Below, piece by piece: positions 51,891 through 64,000 of a stretch of 64,000 nucleotides of DNA. Each line of letters begins with the position of its first letter. Positions within the stretch are counted from its first letter, which is position 1. Both the position numbers and the translations under genes were made by a program. The notes under the pieces are model-generated. The model was not told where the DNA came from. It was given only the letters and a program-made list of their open reading frames with translations, and did no database searches. Source of the DNA: Zopfochytrium polystomum (Eukaryota; Chytridiomycota; Chytridiomycetes; Chytridiales; Chytridiaceae); the NCBI GenBank assembly GCA_025765615.1, contig JAIVFJ010000046.1, positions 62,001 through 126,000 on the forward strand. The letters run 5' to 3'.

Positions 51891-54068
51891 GGCTCAAATC
51901 TAAACAGTTCCCACCTCAGTTATTCATGCCCATCTGTCTCTCAGTGCTGGATGCAGCGCTGGAAGGGTGGGCCAGTCACATGTGACTGGAAGAGGTAGGA
52001 CCAGTCAGATGTGGCTGGTGTGGACAGAGCTCCATTTCTGAGGTCTGGGGACAGACCATGGAAAGGACAAAATCAAATAGAGAAGACACAAAGCGGACAT
52101 AGTACATAGTAAATACACTATCTTTAATTAATCTGAAATATGTGATGAGCAGATGCAATGTTGCAGTTGTCAGCTGTTCAAGTCTCCTGCTGTGCCACAA
52201 AGGTTTTCCATTTTGCTCAACTCTTTGGTTGGGGTTCTGCTCGTATGTGTGTGCCTTTTGAGGAAGTCCACAGAGGCACCTTAGCTTCCTTACTGTAACA
52301 GCAAGTCGCTCTTGCGAGGCCTGGGCTGCCTGGTGTGCACTGTGCAGCGCTGGCTGGGTCCAACAACAAAACTCCGTTACAGTGAAGGACAAGGCCTCAT
52401 CTACTTAGCGACCACAAATATTATTTTCGAAAGGAAACAATCCCACCAAAGTGAGTTTGGTTCAGGGTTTGACTAGTTTTGTTTTTTTTCCTTTTTTCTT
52501 TCCTTTTTTCTCCTCTCCCTGTGTTAGGCGGAACAGCATAGACTGTGCACACCCTGAGTTTTCTCCCATACACACACACACCTGTGGTTTCCATTCCACT
52601 CTGAGTCTCAGGGCGTCCCCGACGTCAAAGCAGTAAGCCCACATTCCTTAAAGGCCTTGGTGCGATTTTACGCACATTGGGGATGTGGAATACTTTTGGA
52701 GAAAAAAGATAGCCGAGCCTTAAAGCAAAAGAGCTTTTCTGCCATTTAGGCTGCTCTTTGACTCTTTTTTAGTGGCAGTATGCAGAAATTTGATATGGTA
52801 TACTTTCCTATGGCGGCTGCCAGCAGGGAGACTGCTGATTGGCTGCGCACATCTTGGTTGTTCAAACTTCAACCCGCTGTCCTCCAACCCCCAATATTTT
52901 TCAGCACCAAATCCAATTTTTCCCAGTGCAAGCGTTTCATCTTGTGAATAGTATTCTTTATTGGAAGTAAATCAGAAAAATTTCGTACAAGAGATAGAAG
53001 AATACCCGTCACAGCACCACGAAACAAAAATGAAGAAACAAATGGATTGTTCACTTTCGAAAACAAAAAATCAGAAGAAATACGATCCAGTGTCCCGGAG
53101 TTTTTGCCAATTTGGTAACGGTTTGGAACGACTGCTGCACTGTTGAAACAACGTGCCGCTACCAGGACAGTTGCTGTTTGCTGACTGCAGCTGCTTCAGT
53201 ACTGCATGTATTGCGACTGAAGTAGTACGAGGAGAACGCCCTTTCAATTATCAACAACAACGTTTGTTTGTGAAGTCTTTTTTGTTTTTTTTTTTTCTTT
53301 TTTTCTTTCGAGGCTTAAAAAATTGGGCAAGGCGCACCGGCACTCTCTGAGAGTCTGCGACGGGCGGAAGCGGACCACGGCCGTTCCACGTAACAGGCCG
53401 CTGGCCGCATGAGTTGTTTGTCTCCCACTTTTTTTCTTCTCTCCCTTTTTGTTTGCGTTGTCTTCAATTGGCTTCGACTGGACTGACCGGACAAGCTTTT
53501 CTTTCGAGCATATATGCAAGGGCAATCCCGCCATGCCCTCAATGCACATCCGCATGCGCCAAGGAAAAGTAGAATTTGCGCCTCCACGACTTCCAATCTG
53601 GGCGTTGGCCGCACGAGATGCGTTGTCTTTTGTCTCACTCCCTCGGGCGGGCGGCGGTCCAGGCCCTGCTTGCTGCATGCACACTTTGGAATTGCCGCAT
53701 ACGAAAAAGCCAAAGTCGGCAAGTGCGTGCCTGTCTCCCTGTCCCGCGGCCTCCAATGCAATCCAAGCTGGAACAACCAAATCCGGCCAAATGAGACAGA
53801 ACAGCAGGAGAGAAGCAGAAGATGGAGGAACCAGGCCGAGAGGAACGCACAGAAGAAGCACAGACAGCAGACAGACCGACTGACAGACAGACAGACAGAC
53901 GCTCACTCACTCCTCTCACTCCAACACACCAATGCAGGGTATATAGCAACAACCCACCAAAGTCGAAAAGCATTTTCCTTTCACCCCACAACACCGCCCG
54001 CAACCACCACCCGCACACCCGCTACCCCCACCACCGTAGTAACCCTACGCAGCCGACAACCTTCAGCC
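51891..54068. other. Gene-free region with an old dispersed-repeat fragment
   Basis: About 2.2 kb. The stretch 52100-52390 resembles parts of 13140-13335 and ends in GCTGGGTCCAACAACAA, as at 19090-19107. T tracts lie at 52480-52510 and 53280-53300, and CAGACAGACAGACAG near 53880. The last 200 bp should be the promoter of the secreted-protein gene. ORFs here have no domain. Confidence 0.4.
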
Positions 54069-55359
54069 ATGCGCACCTTCTTCGCCGCCTCCTCCTTGGC
54101 GCTCCTTGCTGCCGCCATCCCCGCGATGGCCCAAACTCAGACGTCTTGTGGGTATCTTTCAGCCCTCCGAACAAAAACCTGGAGCTCGTCATCTAACACT
54201 GCACACTCTATCTCTCTCTCCTCTCCATTGTAGATAACCTGGTTTCCCAATCGCACTGCTCCAACACCATGTCCCAGATTCAGTGGGATATCGTGCCCGT
54301 GCCGAAGGACGAAATCGGCCTTCCGCTGCTCACCTTCATGTTCACTCCGACCACTGCCGGCGCAACAATCGGAACTCCAACCAGCTTCCAGCCGTCGCAA
54401 GGGACTGTGAACGGTAACACATTCACCATCCAAACTATCAACGACGGCGTAAGTTTTACTCGGAGCACTCCTTTTTGGTTGCGTTTTTTGCATCATGTTG
54501 ACTGTTGTGTCCATCTCTCTCGCTGCAGCCGAAACTTGGCTTTGTTCTGAGCGGCATCGGCTGCGACGCCGCCGCAGGAACATTCAACGGCTTTGCGCTC
54601 GCTATCACCGGAACTGTCAAGGACATCAACACGGGCAACACCGTCCCTGTCACCATCACCGGTGACGCCTTTGTCGGCACGGCTGCAGGTGCAGGTGGTG
54701 CTGCTGGTGGTGGTGGCGCCGCGACGACCACCACGGCTGCCCCAGCGCCCACTGGCAATGGAGGAGGCAACGGCGGTGTCGTCACTGTGACCGTGACGTC
54801 CACTGGTGAGTCAGTCACATTTTCGCCGTCTTTCGTGCGATGAAGGAGGAAGAACTAACCTCCTCTCCTCCCTCCAGTTCTCGTCACCGTCACCGCCGGA
54901 CAACCGACGCCAACACCAACACCAACCACCGCTGCAAACGGAGGAGGCGCCGCAGCCAACGGAGGAGGCGCCGCCGCCGCCACCGGCCTCGGCGTGTACA
55001 CCCTGACCACCAAGATCGGCAACTGCTGGGGCAACCCGGCGACTGCGATTGTCAGCACCACGATCTCGATCAACGGCCACCAGCCGATGGGAGACGCCGA
55101 CGGCGGCCTGGCCAACATTCAGATGACCTTTGGCGGCGCCGGCGCGGTCACGGCCCCGCAGACGTGGAACGTGGCAAACAGCCAGACGTCCGGATCCACC
55201 TGGTCGTTCGACGTCCAGGACGACCAGCCCAACGTCGGCGGCTCGTTCCAATTTGCCGGCGCAACCTGCACCAACGGCGCCCTGTCGCCTGTCCCCGTTG
55301 TGTCCGCTACCGGCACGTTCCTTACGGGCGGATCCCCGGTTACCATCATCCTGCAGTAA
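54069..55359 (+). CDS. Secreted two-domain protein with a Gly/Ala/Thr-rich linker, family unknown
   Basis: Exons are 54069-54147, 54234-54448, 54529-54805 and 54878-55359; 350 aa. A signal peptide (MRTFFAASSLALLAAAIPAM) is followed by a beta-rich domain containing SHCSNTMSQIQWDIVPV and LGFVLSGIGCDAA. A linker rich in Gly, Ala, Thr and Pro with repeated NGGGAA follows. A second beta-rich domain starts near YTLTTKIGNCWGNPATAI and ends SPVTIILQ. Each domain has two Cys that could form a disulfide. The layout is that of extracellular or wall proteins, but I do not recognise either domain. All splices restore a single frame. Confidence 0.75.
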
Positions 55360-56028
55360 AGACTAAAGTGGAGGGACTGACGGACACAAGATCATACATA
55401 AAGAATCGCCCATCGCTTTTTTTACCCCCCTCCTTTCTGCCTTTTCCCGCTCACCCTTCGCACAAACTTTTCTCTCCCGCCCCCTTACTTTTCTACCCGG
55501 CTGGTCCCGGTCGGGTGCCTGGCTTGCTGTGGCCCGTACATGTTCAGTCCGTTTCGTTTCCCTTTTTCTCCCCAGCTTTCTCCTCCGTCTTCTAAATTTT
55601 TGCAGCGGTTGGGGGGGAGGGGGTGCGTGATATCGAATAAACTCGAGTTCTGCGCCTATTCTGCGTGCGTTAAGGTTGAAGTTCTGTTTTTGGATATATT
55701 GCGACATGGCTTCATTTGCCGTCCATGCGACGGGCATTGTGACCGAGTGGAGTGTTTGTGCTCAGCCCCAGCCAATGCGGCTTTGGGGTCCCGTGTCTTC
55801 CATCAGTATTTATATTGAACTTGATGCCCAGCCACTACCACTCACAAACAACGCCAATCGAAAAGGTAAATGTACTGTATGGGGCAAAAGATCAGAGCAA
55901 CAACTGAGATAAGCGGGGGGTTGGAAAACAACAACAAGGGGAGCAAAGAAAAGAACCGCCATGCGCGCTTCTAAACAGGCCTCCAATTCCACTCCCGTTC
56001 CCCTTTTCCCCTTCCCCACTTCCCCCAT
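55360..56028. other. Convergent intergenic region
   Basis: This is 3' sequence between two converging genes; AATAAA occurs at 55635. No gene was seen. Confidence 0.45.
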
Positions 56029-57693
56029 TCAAATCCCGTGGGGCGCGGGGAACCCGTCGCTGTCAATAAGCTGCAGCACCTCCAGGATCGGCGCGGCCAC
56101 CTCAAACGAAAACAACCCGCGGTCCGCCTCCTCCCTCCCGCCGCTGCCGTGCTGTGCGCCGGCGGCCATCCCCGGCAGCCCGTCCTCGCCGGCCCGCGCC
56201 GACGACGCCGCCGCGGCCGCTGCGGACCCGGGCGCCAGCGTCGCGAGCACCTTTTCCAGGTTCGCCGACGCCCCGCCCTTCTTGAGCACGCGCGGGCGCA
56301 CGTCGGCCTCGACCACCAGCGTCGTCCAGTGCTCGTCGTACGCGTGGATGCCCAGGATGCACTGCGCGTTGACGGCCGCCTCCATCACAATCTCGCCGCC
56401 GCCTGCTGCTGCTGCTGCTGCGGCCGCGCCCGCGGCGGCGGCGGCGGGGGACCCCGCGGGCGGCCGGCGGCGCGCGATGGGCAGCAGGACAAAGAACGGC
56501 GGCAGCCGCTCCCGGAGCGAGATCCAGGTGCCTGCGACGCGGAGCGCGGTGGTGGTCGGGGCCGAGTGGGCCGGGTGGGTGCGCGGGGTCGGGAGGCGGG
56601 TGGTCAGCAGCACCGAGGTGGAGAGGACGGTGGGCGCGGTGGCGTTTGAGCCGGGCAGGCGCGGGGGCAGGCGCAGGCGGGCGAGGATGCACGAGACGCG
56701 GGAAATGTTGACAAAGTACATGCGCGGCTGCGGCGCGTTGGGGTTCGGCGGGGCACCTTGTTGCGAAGAGGATGATGGTGGGAGCGCCTGCTGCTGCCCC
56801 GGAGGAAGGATCGGGCTGTTGGGCGCCAGCCGCTGCACGGCGGCCGTCAGCGAGTTCAGGGCGTCCAGAGGCGCCTTGGCGATGGTCGCCGCCGCCGAGC
56901 TGGGTTGCGCGCGTTGCGGCGGCGGAGGACCCTCCACGGGGAGGAGCTGGATGATCGAGTGTTTCGGGCGGTTCACGTAGCGGCGAGTCTCGTAGAACGA
57001 GTCGGGGAGCACTGGAACGTAGGACGGCAGAACAGGGGCGGTGGCGGACAGTCCGCCTTGGAACCAGTTCTTGCGGGTTTGGCTGCCTCTTCCTCCGCCA
57101 CCCGACACCGACGGACGAGGCGGAACATCGGGCGGCCTAAACGGCAGTGCCGGCGCACCATCTCCAGAGCCTCCAGATCCGGCCGTGGCGGCGGCGGCGG
57201 CGGCAGCCGAACCGGCGCCGTGCTGCTCCTCTTCGCCTTGGTGTTGCTGCGGATGCTGTTGGTCGTCCTCCTCGGTCGGCCAAGGGTCCGTAAAGTCTTG
57301 TCCATTGGGGTGCCAAGACTGAGAAGACTGGGAGACCATGCCGACCAGATCGTCCTCGGCAGCGTGGAAATCGTATGCTTCGGCCACCGACGAGTTCGCC
57401 TTGCTGTAGTCAAAGTCGTCGCGGTAGCCCACCCAAGGGTCGTCGGCCGCGGGAGGAGGGGGAGGGGCGGAGGTGACGGCGACGAACGGGGCGTGCGGGG
57501 ACGGGTCCGGCGAGATGAGCAGCGAGCGGCCGAGCGGGGCGATGTTGAATCCTTGGGTGAGGACGCCCATGGAGCCCGGCTGCTCCTGCTGAAGGGGTTG
57601 AGCATCCGTGGACGAGTTTGACGTCGTCGTCGTTGTCGTCGCCACGGCGCCGGGAGCGGGCTGAGCACCGCCCCAGGGGTTGTTTGGGTCCAT
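56029..57693 (-). CDS. Low-complexity protein of unknown function
   Basis: 554 aa, a single exon from the ATG at 57693. The N-terminal half is disordered (Thr, Gln, Pro, Ala and Gly runs; motif DPWVGYRDDFDYSKANS). The segment from about residue 210 contains SYVPVLPDSFYETRRYVNRP. The C-terminal third holds hydrophobic and beta-like segments (RMYFVNISRVSCILARLRLP, WISLRERLPPFFVLLPIARR and a QCILGIHAYDEHWTTLVVEA block) separated by Ala and Gly runs. No transmembrane helix was found. The coherent long frame and conserved-looking C-terminal blocks support a real gene. I cannot name a family. Confidence 0.7.
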   Translation of the reverse strand: MDPNNPWGGAQPAPGAVATTTTTTSNSSTDAQPLQQEQPGSMGVLTQGFNIAPLGRSLLISPDPSPHAPFVAVTSAPPPPPAADDPWVGYRDDFDYSKANSSVAEAYDFHAAEDDLVGMVSQSSQSWHPNGQDFTDPWPTEEDDQQHPQQHQGEEEQHGAGSAAAAAAATAGSGGSGDGAPALPFRPPDVPPRPSVSGGGGRGSQTRKNWFQGGLSATAPVLPSYVPVLPDSFYETRRYVNRPKHSIIQLLPVEGPPPPQRAQPSSAAATIAKAPLDALNSLTAAVQRLAPNSPILPPGQQQALPPSSSSQQGAPPNPNAPQPRMYFVNISRVSCILARLRLPPRLPGSNATAPTVLSTSVLLTTRLPTPRTHPAHSAPTTTALRVAGTWISLRERLPPFFVLLPIARRRPPAGSPAAAAAGAAAAAAAAGGGEIVMEAAVNAQCILGIHAYDEHWTTLVVEADVRPRVLKKGGASANLEKVLATLAPGSAAAAAASSARAGEDGLPGMAAGAQHGSGGREEADRGLFSFEVAAPILEVLQLIDSDGFPAPHGI

Positions 57694-58131
57694 AATTTAC
57701 TGAATGAGAAGTTCCTTTGGCTTGTTTTTGTTTGCTTTGCTTTGCTGTGATGTTTGCTGTCAACCTGCCCCATCCAAGATACATATAAATGTGTGCAAGC
57801 TTGTGGGTTCCGTTTTGGCGCGCTTCCACACCCACACGGATCGATCAAAAACATGTACAAAAATTCGCCGGCGATATTTATATAACAGTTGAGGGGTGTG
57901 AGTGGGTGGTGGGTGTGTGAGCGTGTGTGTGTGTGTTTTCCATGGGAGAGAGAGAGTGAGAGGGGTTGGTTTTGAGAGAGACTGGCCTCTTGATCCGCTC
58001 CCCAAAGAAAATATTTTGGAAGGATTGCCGTCGATGCATGCCCAGTGACGCATACACTAGGCACGCAGCGAGAATAACCCGACACTAAACTGCTTCACCA
58101 GCATTGAACGTGCTTTGCTACTTTTTGGGAG

Positions 58132-58164
<33 letters not shown>

Positions 58165-58209
58165 AAAAACTAGCCTGCAACAACAACGATAAGATACATC
58201 AGTCCCCAA
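57694..58209. other. Divergent intergenic region with a long A tract
   Basis: This lies between the unknown minus-strand gene and the hydroxyisourate hydrolase gene. A tract of about 28 A lies at 58134-58162, and a GT repeat around 57920-57937. No gene was seen. Confidence 0.45.
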
Positions 58210-58730
58210 ATGAAGTCCCCAATCACCACCCACATCCTCGACACCACGAACGGCGTGCCCGCGTCGGAGGTCGCCGTCTCGCTCGCAATCCTTTCGCCCT
58301 CACCGTCCGCTTCGTCGACGGGGGGAGCGGTCGCTCCATCGTGGAAGACCCTGGGAAGCTCGGTGACGAACAGCGACGGCCGCTGCCCTGATCTCCTCCT
58401 CCTCGCGAAATCCGACGGCAGCGGACCGTCAGTGATTCCGCTGGTGCCTGGTGCCGTCTACAAGCTGGCATTTGATATCGAAGCGTACTTTAAGAGAAAG
58501 GGGCTGCCGTGCTTCTTCACCGCCGCGGAGGTTCGACGTGGAGCGCCGGGACCGTTGCGTGGGGGACCGCCATGAGATAACCTGCTTTCCGTCTACCACT
58601 CTCTCTTCCTCCTCCCTCTTCTTGCCATTTATCGCAGATTCAGTTCCGCGTGTCCGATCCACCGGCGGAGCACTATCACGTCCCGCTTCTTGTTAGTCCC
58701 TTCTCGTACTCGACGTACCGCGGATCTTAA
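58210..58730 (+). CDS. 5-hydroxyisourate hydrolase (transthyretin-like)
   Basis: Exons are 58210-58530 and 58638-58730; 137 aa. The enzyme hydrolyses 5-hydroxyisourate, the product of urate oxidase, in purine breakdown (EC 3.5.2.17). Seen: [14 protein letters not shown] with the first catalytic His, the TNSDGR block with the catalytic Arg, [11 protein letters not shown], then after the intron [20 protein letters not shown]. The YRGS end is diagnostic and separates it from transthyretin. There is no C-terminal SKL-type peroxisome signal. The QCR8 gene begins 86 bp after its stop on the same strand, which is tight spacing. Confidence 0.95.
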
Positions 58731-58816
58731 AAACACATTGATGTAATAAAAAAAAGCAGTTCACCTTGTCAACAAGGTTGTGGTGTTTGGGAAGAAAAGG
58801 AAAAAGTTGATCCAAA

Positions 58817-59307
58817 ATGGGCGGCAATCTGTGAGTGACAGGCCACCCCTCCTTCACCGGCGACGACGAATTCCCCCGCTGGCCACAGCCGAGGCTGCAG
58901 CGTTCCACCACTTGCGTAGCCCTCTCCGGCCTGCCTTCCCGCCTCTTCCACGCTAGCAGATCTTCAAAGATCTGAAACGATCCCAGTCGAGGAAATCGCC
59001 GATCCTGCCCCACGCGATCTGCCCCCTGTCCCTAATTAAATCCTGAATTTTACCTTCAACTAGCAACACCTGGGGCCACCAATCCAAGCAAATGGGCTTC
59101 TACGAGTACGGCCTCTCGCCGTTCCAGCAGAAGCTCTTCAAGGGATTCTTCAACCCGGGCGCCTCCAAGTTGATGAAGAGGACCGGCCGCCAGCTCCTCT
59201 TTATCGGCCCCCCGTTCGTCCTCTTTTACGGCCTCGCGTCATGGGCGGACAGCAAGTTCGAGCAGAACCACCGGAAGGCGGGCCACAGCTCGGCGGGAGG
59301 ACACTAA
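58817..59307 (+). CDS. QCR8: Cytochrome bc1 complex subunit 8 (QCR8)
   Basis: Exons are 58817-58830 (14 nt) and 59064-59307; 85 aa. It is a small inner-membrane subunit of respiratory complex III. The mature start MGGNLNTWGHQSKQMG is formed by joining the 14-nt exon to exon 2, restoring the WGH...K block typical of the family. LSPFQQKLFKGFFNPG and one transmembrane helix (LLFIGPPFVLFYGLASWA) follow. An internal ATG at 59092 would give a shorter form without the conserved WGH, so the two-exon model is preferred. Confidence 0.88.
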
Positions 59308-59644
59308 ACGGGCAGCATAACAGCCGCGCGAGGCGTTTGGGCGCCTTTCTGCCATATTGTTATGCGTTGGTTGTTTTGGAACGAAAATACACAATTTAAC
59401 AGAATGTCATCGCCTTTTTCCTCTGTACTATTTTTCGTGCCCCTATCCGCTCTGCGCCGACGAGGATCTCATTCGATGTCGACTATCAACAATAAAGAAA
59501 CCAAATCCCTGCGGCTCCCTGTCAGCCCGATCAAACATCACCGCCGCCCTCCAGTCAGAAAAGCCCTCCTATCCAACATTAACTTGACACAGCCTCGAGT
59601 CCATCATCCTTGGAAAGAAGGCCAGCGTTTTTTTTCTTTTCACA
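59308..59644. other. Convergent intergenic region
   Basis: 3' sequence between QCR8 and the RAMP4-like gene. AATAAA occurs at 59492. No gene was seen. Confidence 0.45.
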
Positions 59645-60180
59645 TTACTTGCGCGGCGGCGCCCTCATCAGGATCTCGAAAATCGCGCCGCCAACGATCA
59701 TGAATAGGAGGACGCCGACGAGGATGGGGGCGATGGTGGTGGCGGTCTTGGTGGGCTCCTTCTTCTTTTTCTAAGAGGGAGGAGAAGGATTTTTTGACTG
59801 TCAGGCAGGTGAAACGAAAAGTGATTTGATCGATTCGGGGAAAGGGGAAACTATTGGTGGCCCCTGATGCCGAGGTCCTGCCCCAAATCAGGCCCTTTCC
59901 TTTACAAACGCGTGGTAACCGGGTGACATACGAATACAGATCACTCAGGAGGAGGAAAAACGCCGCGTGAAAGGTTGTGGAGGAGTATCGATGCGGGGAG
60001 GTGGAAGGATCAGGGGAATCTCGTGGGGGCCTCTCTTCTCTCTCTAAGGTCTCTCTCCTTGCGCTTGCGCAGGCGCATCTCGCGTGTTACCTGCAGCTTT
60101 ACATCTTCGGTGCCCCGTTTGGTGATGTTGTTCTTGTACTGCTCGTTCCGGCGCCGAATTTCCGCGGACTGGGTGGTCAT
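59645..60180 (-). CDS. RAMP4/SERP-type small ER membrane protein (Ysy6 family)
   Basis: Exons are complement(60091-60180) and complement(59645-59770); 71 aa. The protein sits at the Sec61 translocon and stabilises new membrane proteins under ER stress. Seen: SAEIRRRNEQYKNNITKRGT, the basic N-terminal signature, then a run of four Lys and one tail-anchor helix (APILVGVLLFMIVGGAIFEI). Length and order match the family. The 320-nt intron (GTAACA to TCTTAG) is long for this window. It is divergent from the epimerase gene. Confidence 0.9.
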
Positions 60181-60743
60181 TGTGACAAGAAGGGGCGAGA
60201 TTTTCTTTTCCGTTCCACTCAACAGCGCCAAAAAAAAAAAAAAAAACCTGCTCGTTTCTTCTCTCAATGACGATTCGTCGCAGCCGCCAGGCGCGAGGCC
60301 ATCCTAATGCAACGAACTCGGCCTTCGCCGCCAGCTCGAAAATGTCGCACACCGGCTATGCGAAACTGGGACATGACCGCCGCACAAACGTTTGCTGTGA
60401 TTGCGTTCAAACTGCAATTGGAATCGACAGATTATTCCGGATTCTCACACACTCGCACACTGGCGCACACACTCACTCCCTCACACACACACGCACACAC
60501 ACACACACCACGCTCTATCTGTCTGTCTCTCTCTACCGCATTACTGGAAATACACAAACCTGCTCGCAAGCTGTACTCTTTCTCGCCCACATCTTTCTCC
60601 CTGTACATGAGAAACCAATAAGCTGTCGACGGCCATCGAATGTCGAAACAGCGTGTCACAGCTAATCCAGTTCACTCTCTTTCGGGCATTAGAAGAAAAT
60701 GAGAGTGAGAGCGAGAGAGAGAGAGAGCGAGAGCGAGAGAGAG

Positions 60744-60804
<61 letters not shown>

Positions 60805-60900
60805 CAAGTGAAACACAAAGTTCCACCCGCCGCTTTGGCGACGTCTCTCAATTGGTTTTTTTTTGACATTTCAGCCGACTCGGCACAATTTCTATATTTG

Positions 60901-60934
<34 letters not shown>

Positions 60935-61076
60935 GGCAATGCAAATCTTTCTTGTCACATGTTGCCCACAACAGACAGACCCACCGACAAGCCACAATCA
61001 GATCCGAATTAAAATTTTGTTTGCCTTGAAAGAAAAAAAAAAAAAACAAAAAAAAACACTCAGCTTGCAATAAGAA
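60181..61076. other. Divergent intergenic region with long simple repeats
   Basis: This holds the promoters of the RAMP4-like and epimerase genes, plus CA-rich (60440-60510), GA-rich (60700-60801) and T-rich (60909-60934) repeats. No gene was seen. Confidence 0.5.
60707..60801 (+). repeat. (GA)n microsatellite
   Basis: About 95 bp of GA units with a few GC interruptions, uninterrupted from about 60751 to 60801. GAGA tracts can exclude nucleosomes, so it may matter for the two divergent promoters. Confidence 0.95.
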
Positions 61077-63181
<2,105 letters not shown>

Positions 63182-64000
63182 TAAGCGGGTTATTAAATAA
63201 AAATGTTCAACCCACGTACAAACAGCACCGCCTTGCTATTCTATCCGCAGGCTTTCGTCCTACAGTCAGAGACTCAGAGACTCTCTTTCTATGTCATTCT
63301 CTCGTGTCCTTTTGTTTCTATGGACCATCTTGCTGTTCTTCCCCGGACCCATTGGAATCGTTCACCTATGTCCCATCTGGATGCTCCTGGGAATGAATGA
63401 CGTTCACGGCTTTCCGCATCCGATCGCTCTGTTTCGAATCATGAGCCACGCCTCGTAGTTCTTTTCGCTTCGTCTGTCAGCCACTACCGACGAGAGCGTG
63501 CCGTGTTTGATGGACAAAGGAGCGTCGCGTTTGACATTGGGCTTGCAATGCCGACAGCGCTCTGCGGCGAAAACAGGTTTCGGCTGGTTGCGTTCCAACG
63601 AAAGAAAGGAGACAGGAAAAGCGGAGGCAGGAGGGAGGGGAGTGCTCGTTGCACGTATTTAACCCTGTAGCACATTATGTGGCCAAACAGCTTCGAGATG
63701 CGGCGAGCAAGCAAAGAGATCGTGCATAATTTTCCAAAGCCCAAACGAGAGTGACGGAGAAATAGGACACGGTATGCAGGGCAACAAAAAAGGTGGGGCG
63801 ACAATCCATAGCAAAGGTCGGACAGAGCCGCCTGCAGACGAATAAATACGCTTTCACAGCCCCCTCTCAGGATCCAAGCGGAGCCACGGGTGTGAGCAGA
63901 TTTGCGCAGCGGTCGGTCTCCGGCGTGGATCCAGGTCCAGCATCCAGAGAATCAGGCGAAGTGCGTCGGCATTGGAGCGAAATTTCGGAGGTTTGATAAT
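63182..64000. other. Region downstream of the epimerase gene, nothing recognised
   Basis: 819 bp to the window edge. AATAAA occurs at 63196. No ORF with a recognisable domain was found on either strand. Confidence 0.4.

Noticed and set aside
53514..54233. 239-codon ORF upstream of the secreted-protein gene
   Set aside because: It overlaps the real start in another frame and is rich in CAGA repeats; no domain.
56973..58085. 370-codon minus-strand ORF overlapping the unknown gene
   Set aside because: It reads the same region in another frame and extends into GT repeats; the 554-codon frame is more coherent.

Overview
The window reads as nuclear DNA of a fungus, probably an early-diverging (chytrid-like) one. 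Genes carry short GT-AG introns (41 to about 240 nt). A Zn(II)2Cys6 transcription factor and a DUF1769 protein are fungal families. MCFD2-like, PDRG1-like, TIMMDC1-like and ZNRF-type RING genes, usually reduced or absent in ascomycete yeasts, sit beside them. No bacterial gene organisation, CRISPR array, rRNA or tRNA gene was seen. The phylum is an inference.

Layout, left to right. 1-1909: a partial Ser/Pro-rich gene (-). 2466-5400: a secreted protein with four Cu/Zn-SOD domains. 5716-9018: an F-box/LRR protein. 10352-11727: a LEA_2-domain membrane protein (-). 13575-18889: a complete Ty3/gypsy chromovirus-type LTR retrotransposon (element 1) inserted in an older repeat. 19905-21073: peptidyl-tRNA hydrolase (-). 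21896-22549: a secreted protein. 22776-24007: a DUF1769 protein. 24462-28372: the zinc-cluster transcription factor. 28622-30890: a ten-exon Cdc1/Ted1/MPPE1-like metallophosphoesterase (-). 31675-34855: element 2 (-), a deletion derivative of the same retrotransposon family. 36023-37244: a ZNRF-like RING protein. 39202-40815: a membrane protein with a C-terminal SH3 domain. 41179-42214: a TIMMDC1/Tim17-like protein. 42353-43302: a monothiol glutaredoxin (-). 44010-44979: MCFD2-like (-). 45095-45949: PDRG1-like (-). 46830-52390: a repeat-rich block with solo LTRs, element 3 (-) and a hairpin-forming minisatellite. 54069-55359: a secreted protein. 56029-57693: an unknown protein (-). 58210-58730: hydroxyisourate hydrolase. 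58817-59307: QCR8. 59645-60180: RAMP4/SERP-like (-). 61077-63181: UDP-glucose 4-epimerase.

The host genes form no pathway cluster. Several serve the secretory pathway (Cdc1/Ted1-like, MCFD2-like, RAMP4-like, three secreted proteins) and several the mitochondrion (glutaredoxin, TIMMDC1-like, QCR8, perhaps peptidyl-tRNA hydrolase).

The most unusual content is the retrotransposon family. Its LTR carries about 110 bp of 5-bp-phased GAA/TTC repeats, the layout of heat-shock elements, upstream of a TATA box. The 11 nt lying 35 nt downstream of the TATA box are exactly complementary to the primer-binding site just after the LTR, which suggests Tf1-like self-priming. Two copies lack RT/RNase H and the integrase core through the same two in-frame deletions, yet sit in different 5-bp target duplications, so a non-autonomous derivative appears to move in trans. 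All exon structures were read by eye from splice signals, frame and family conservation; they are models without transcript support.
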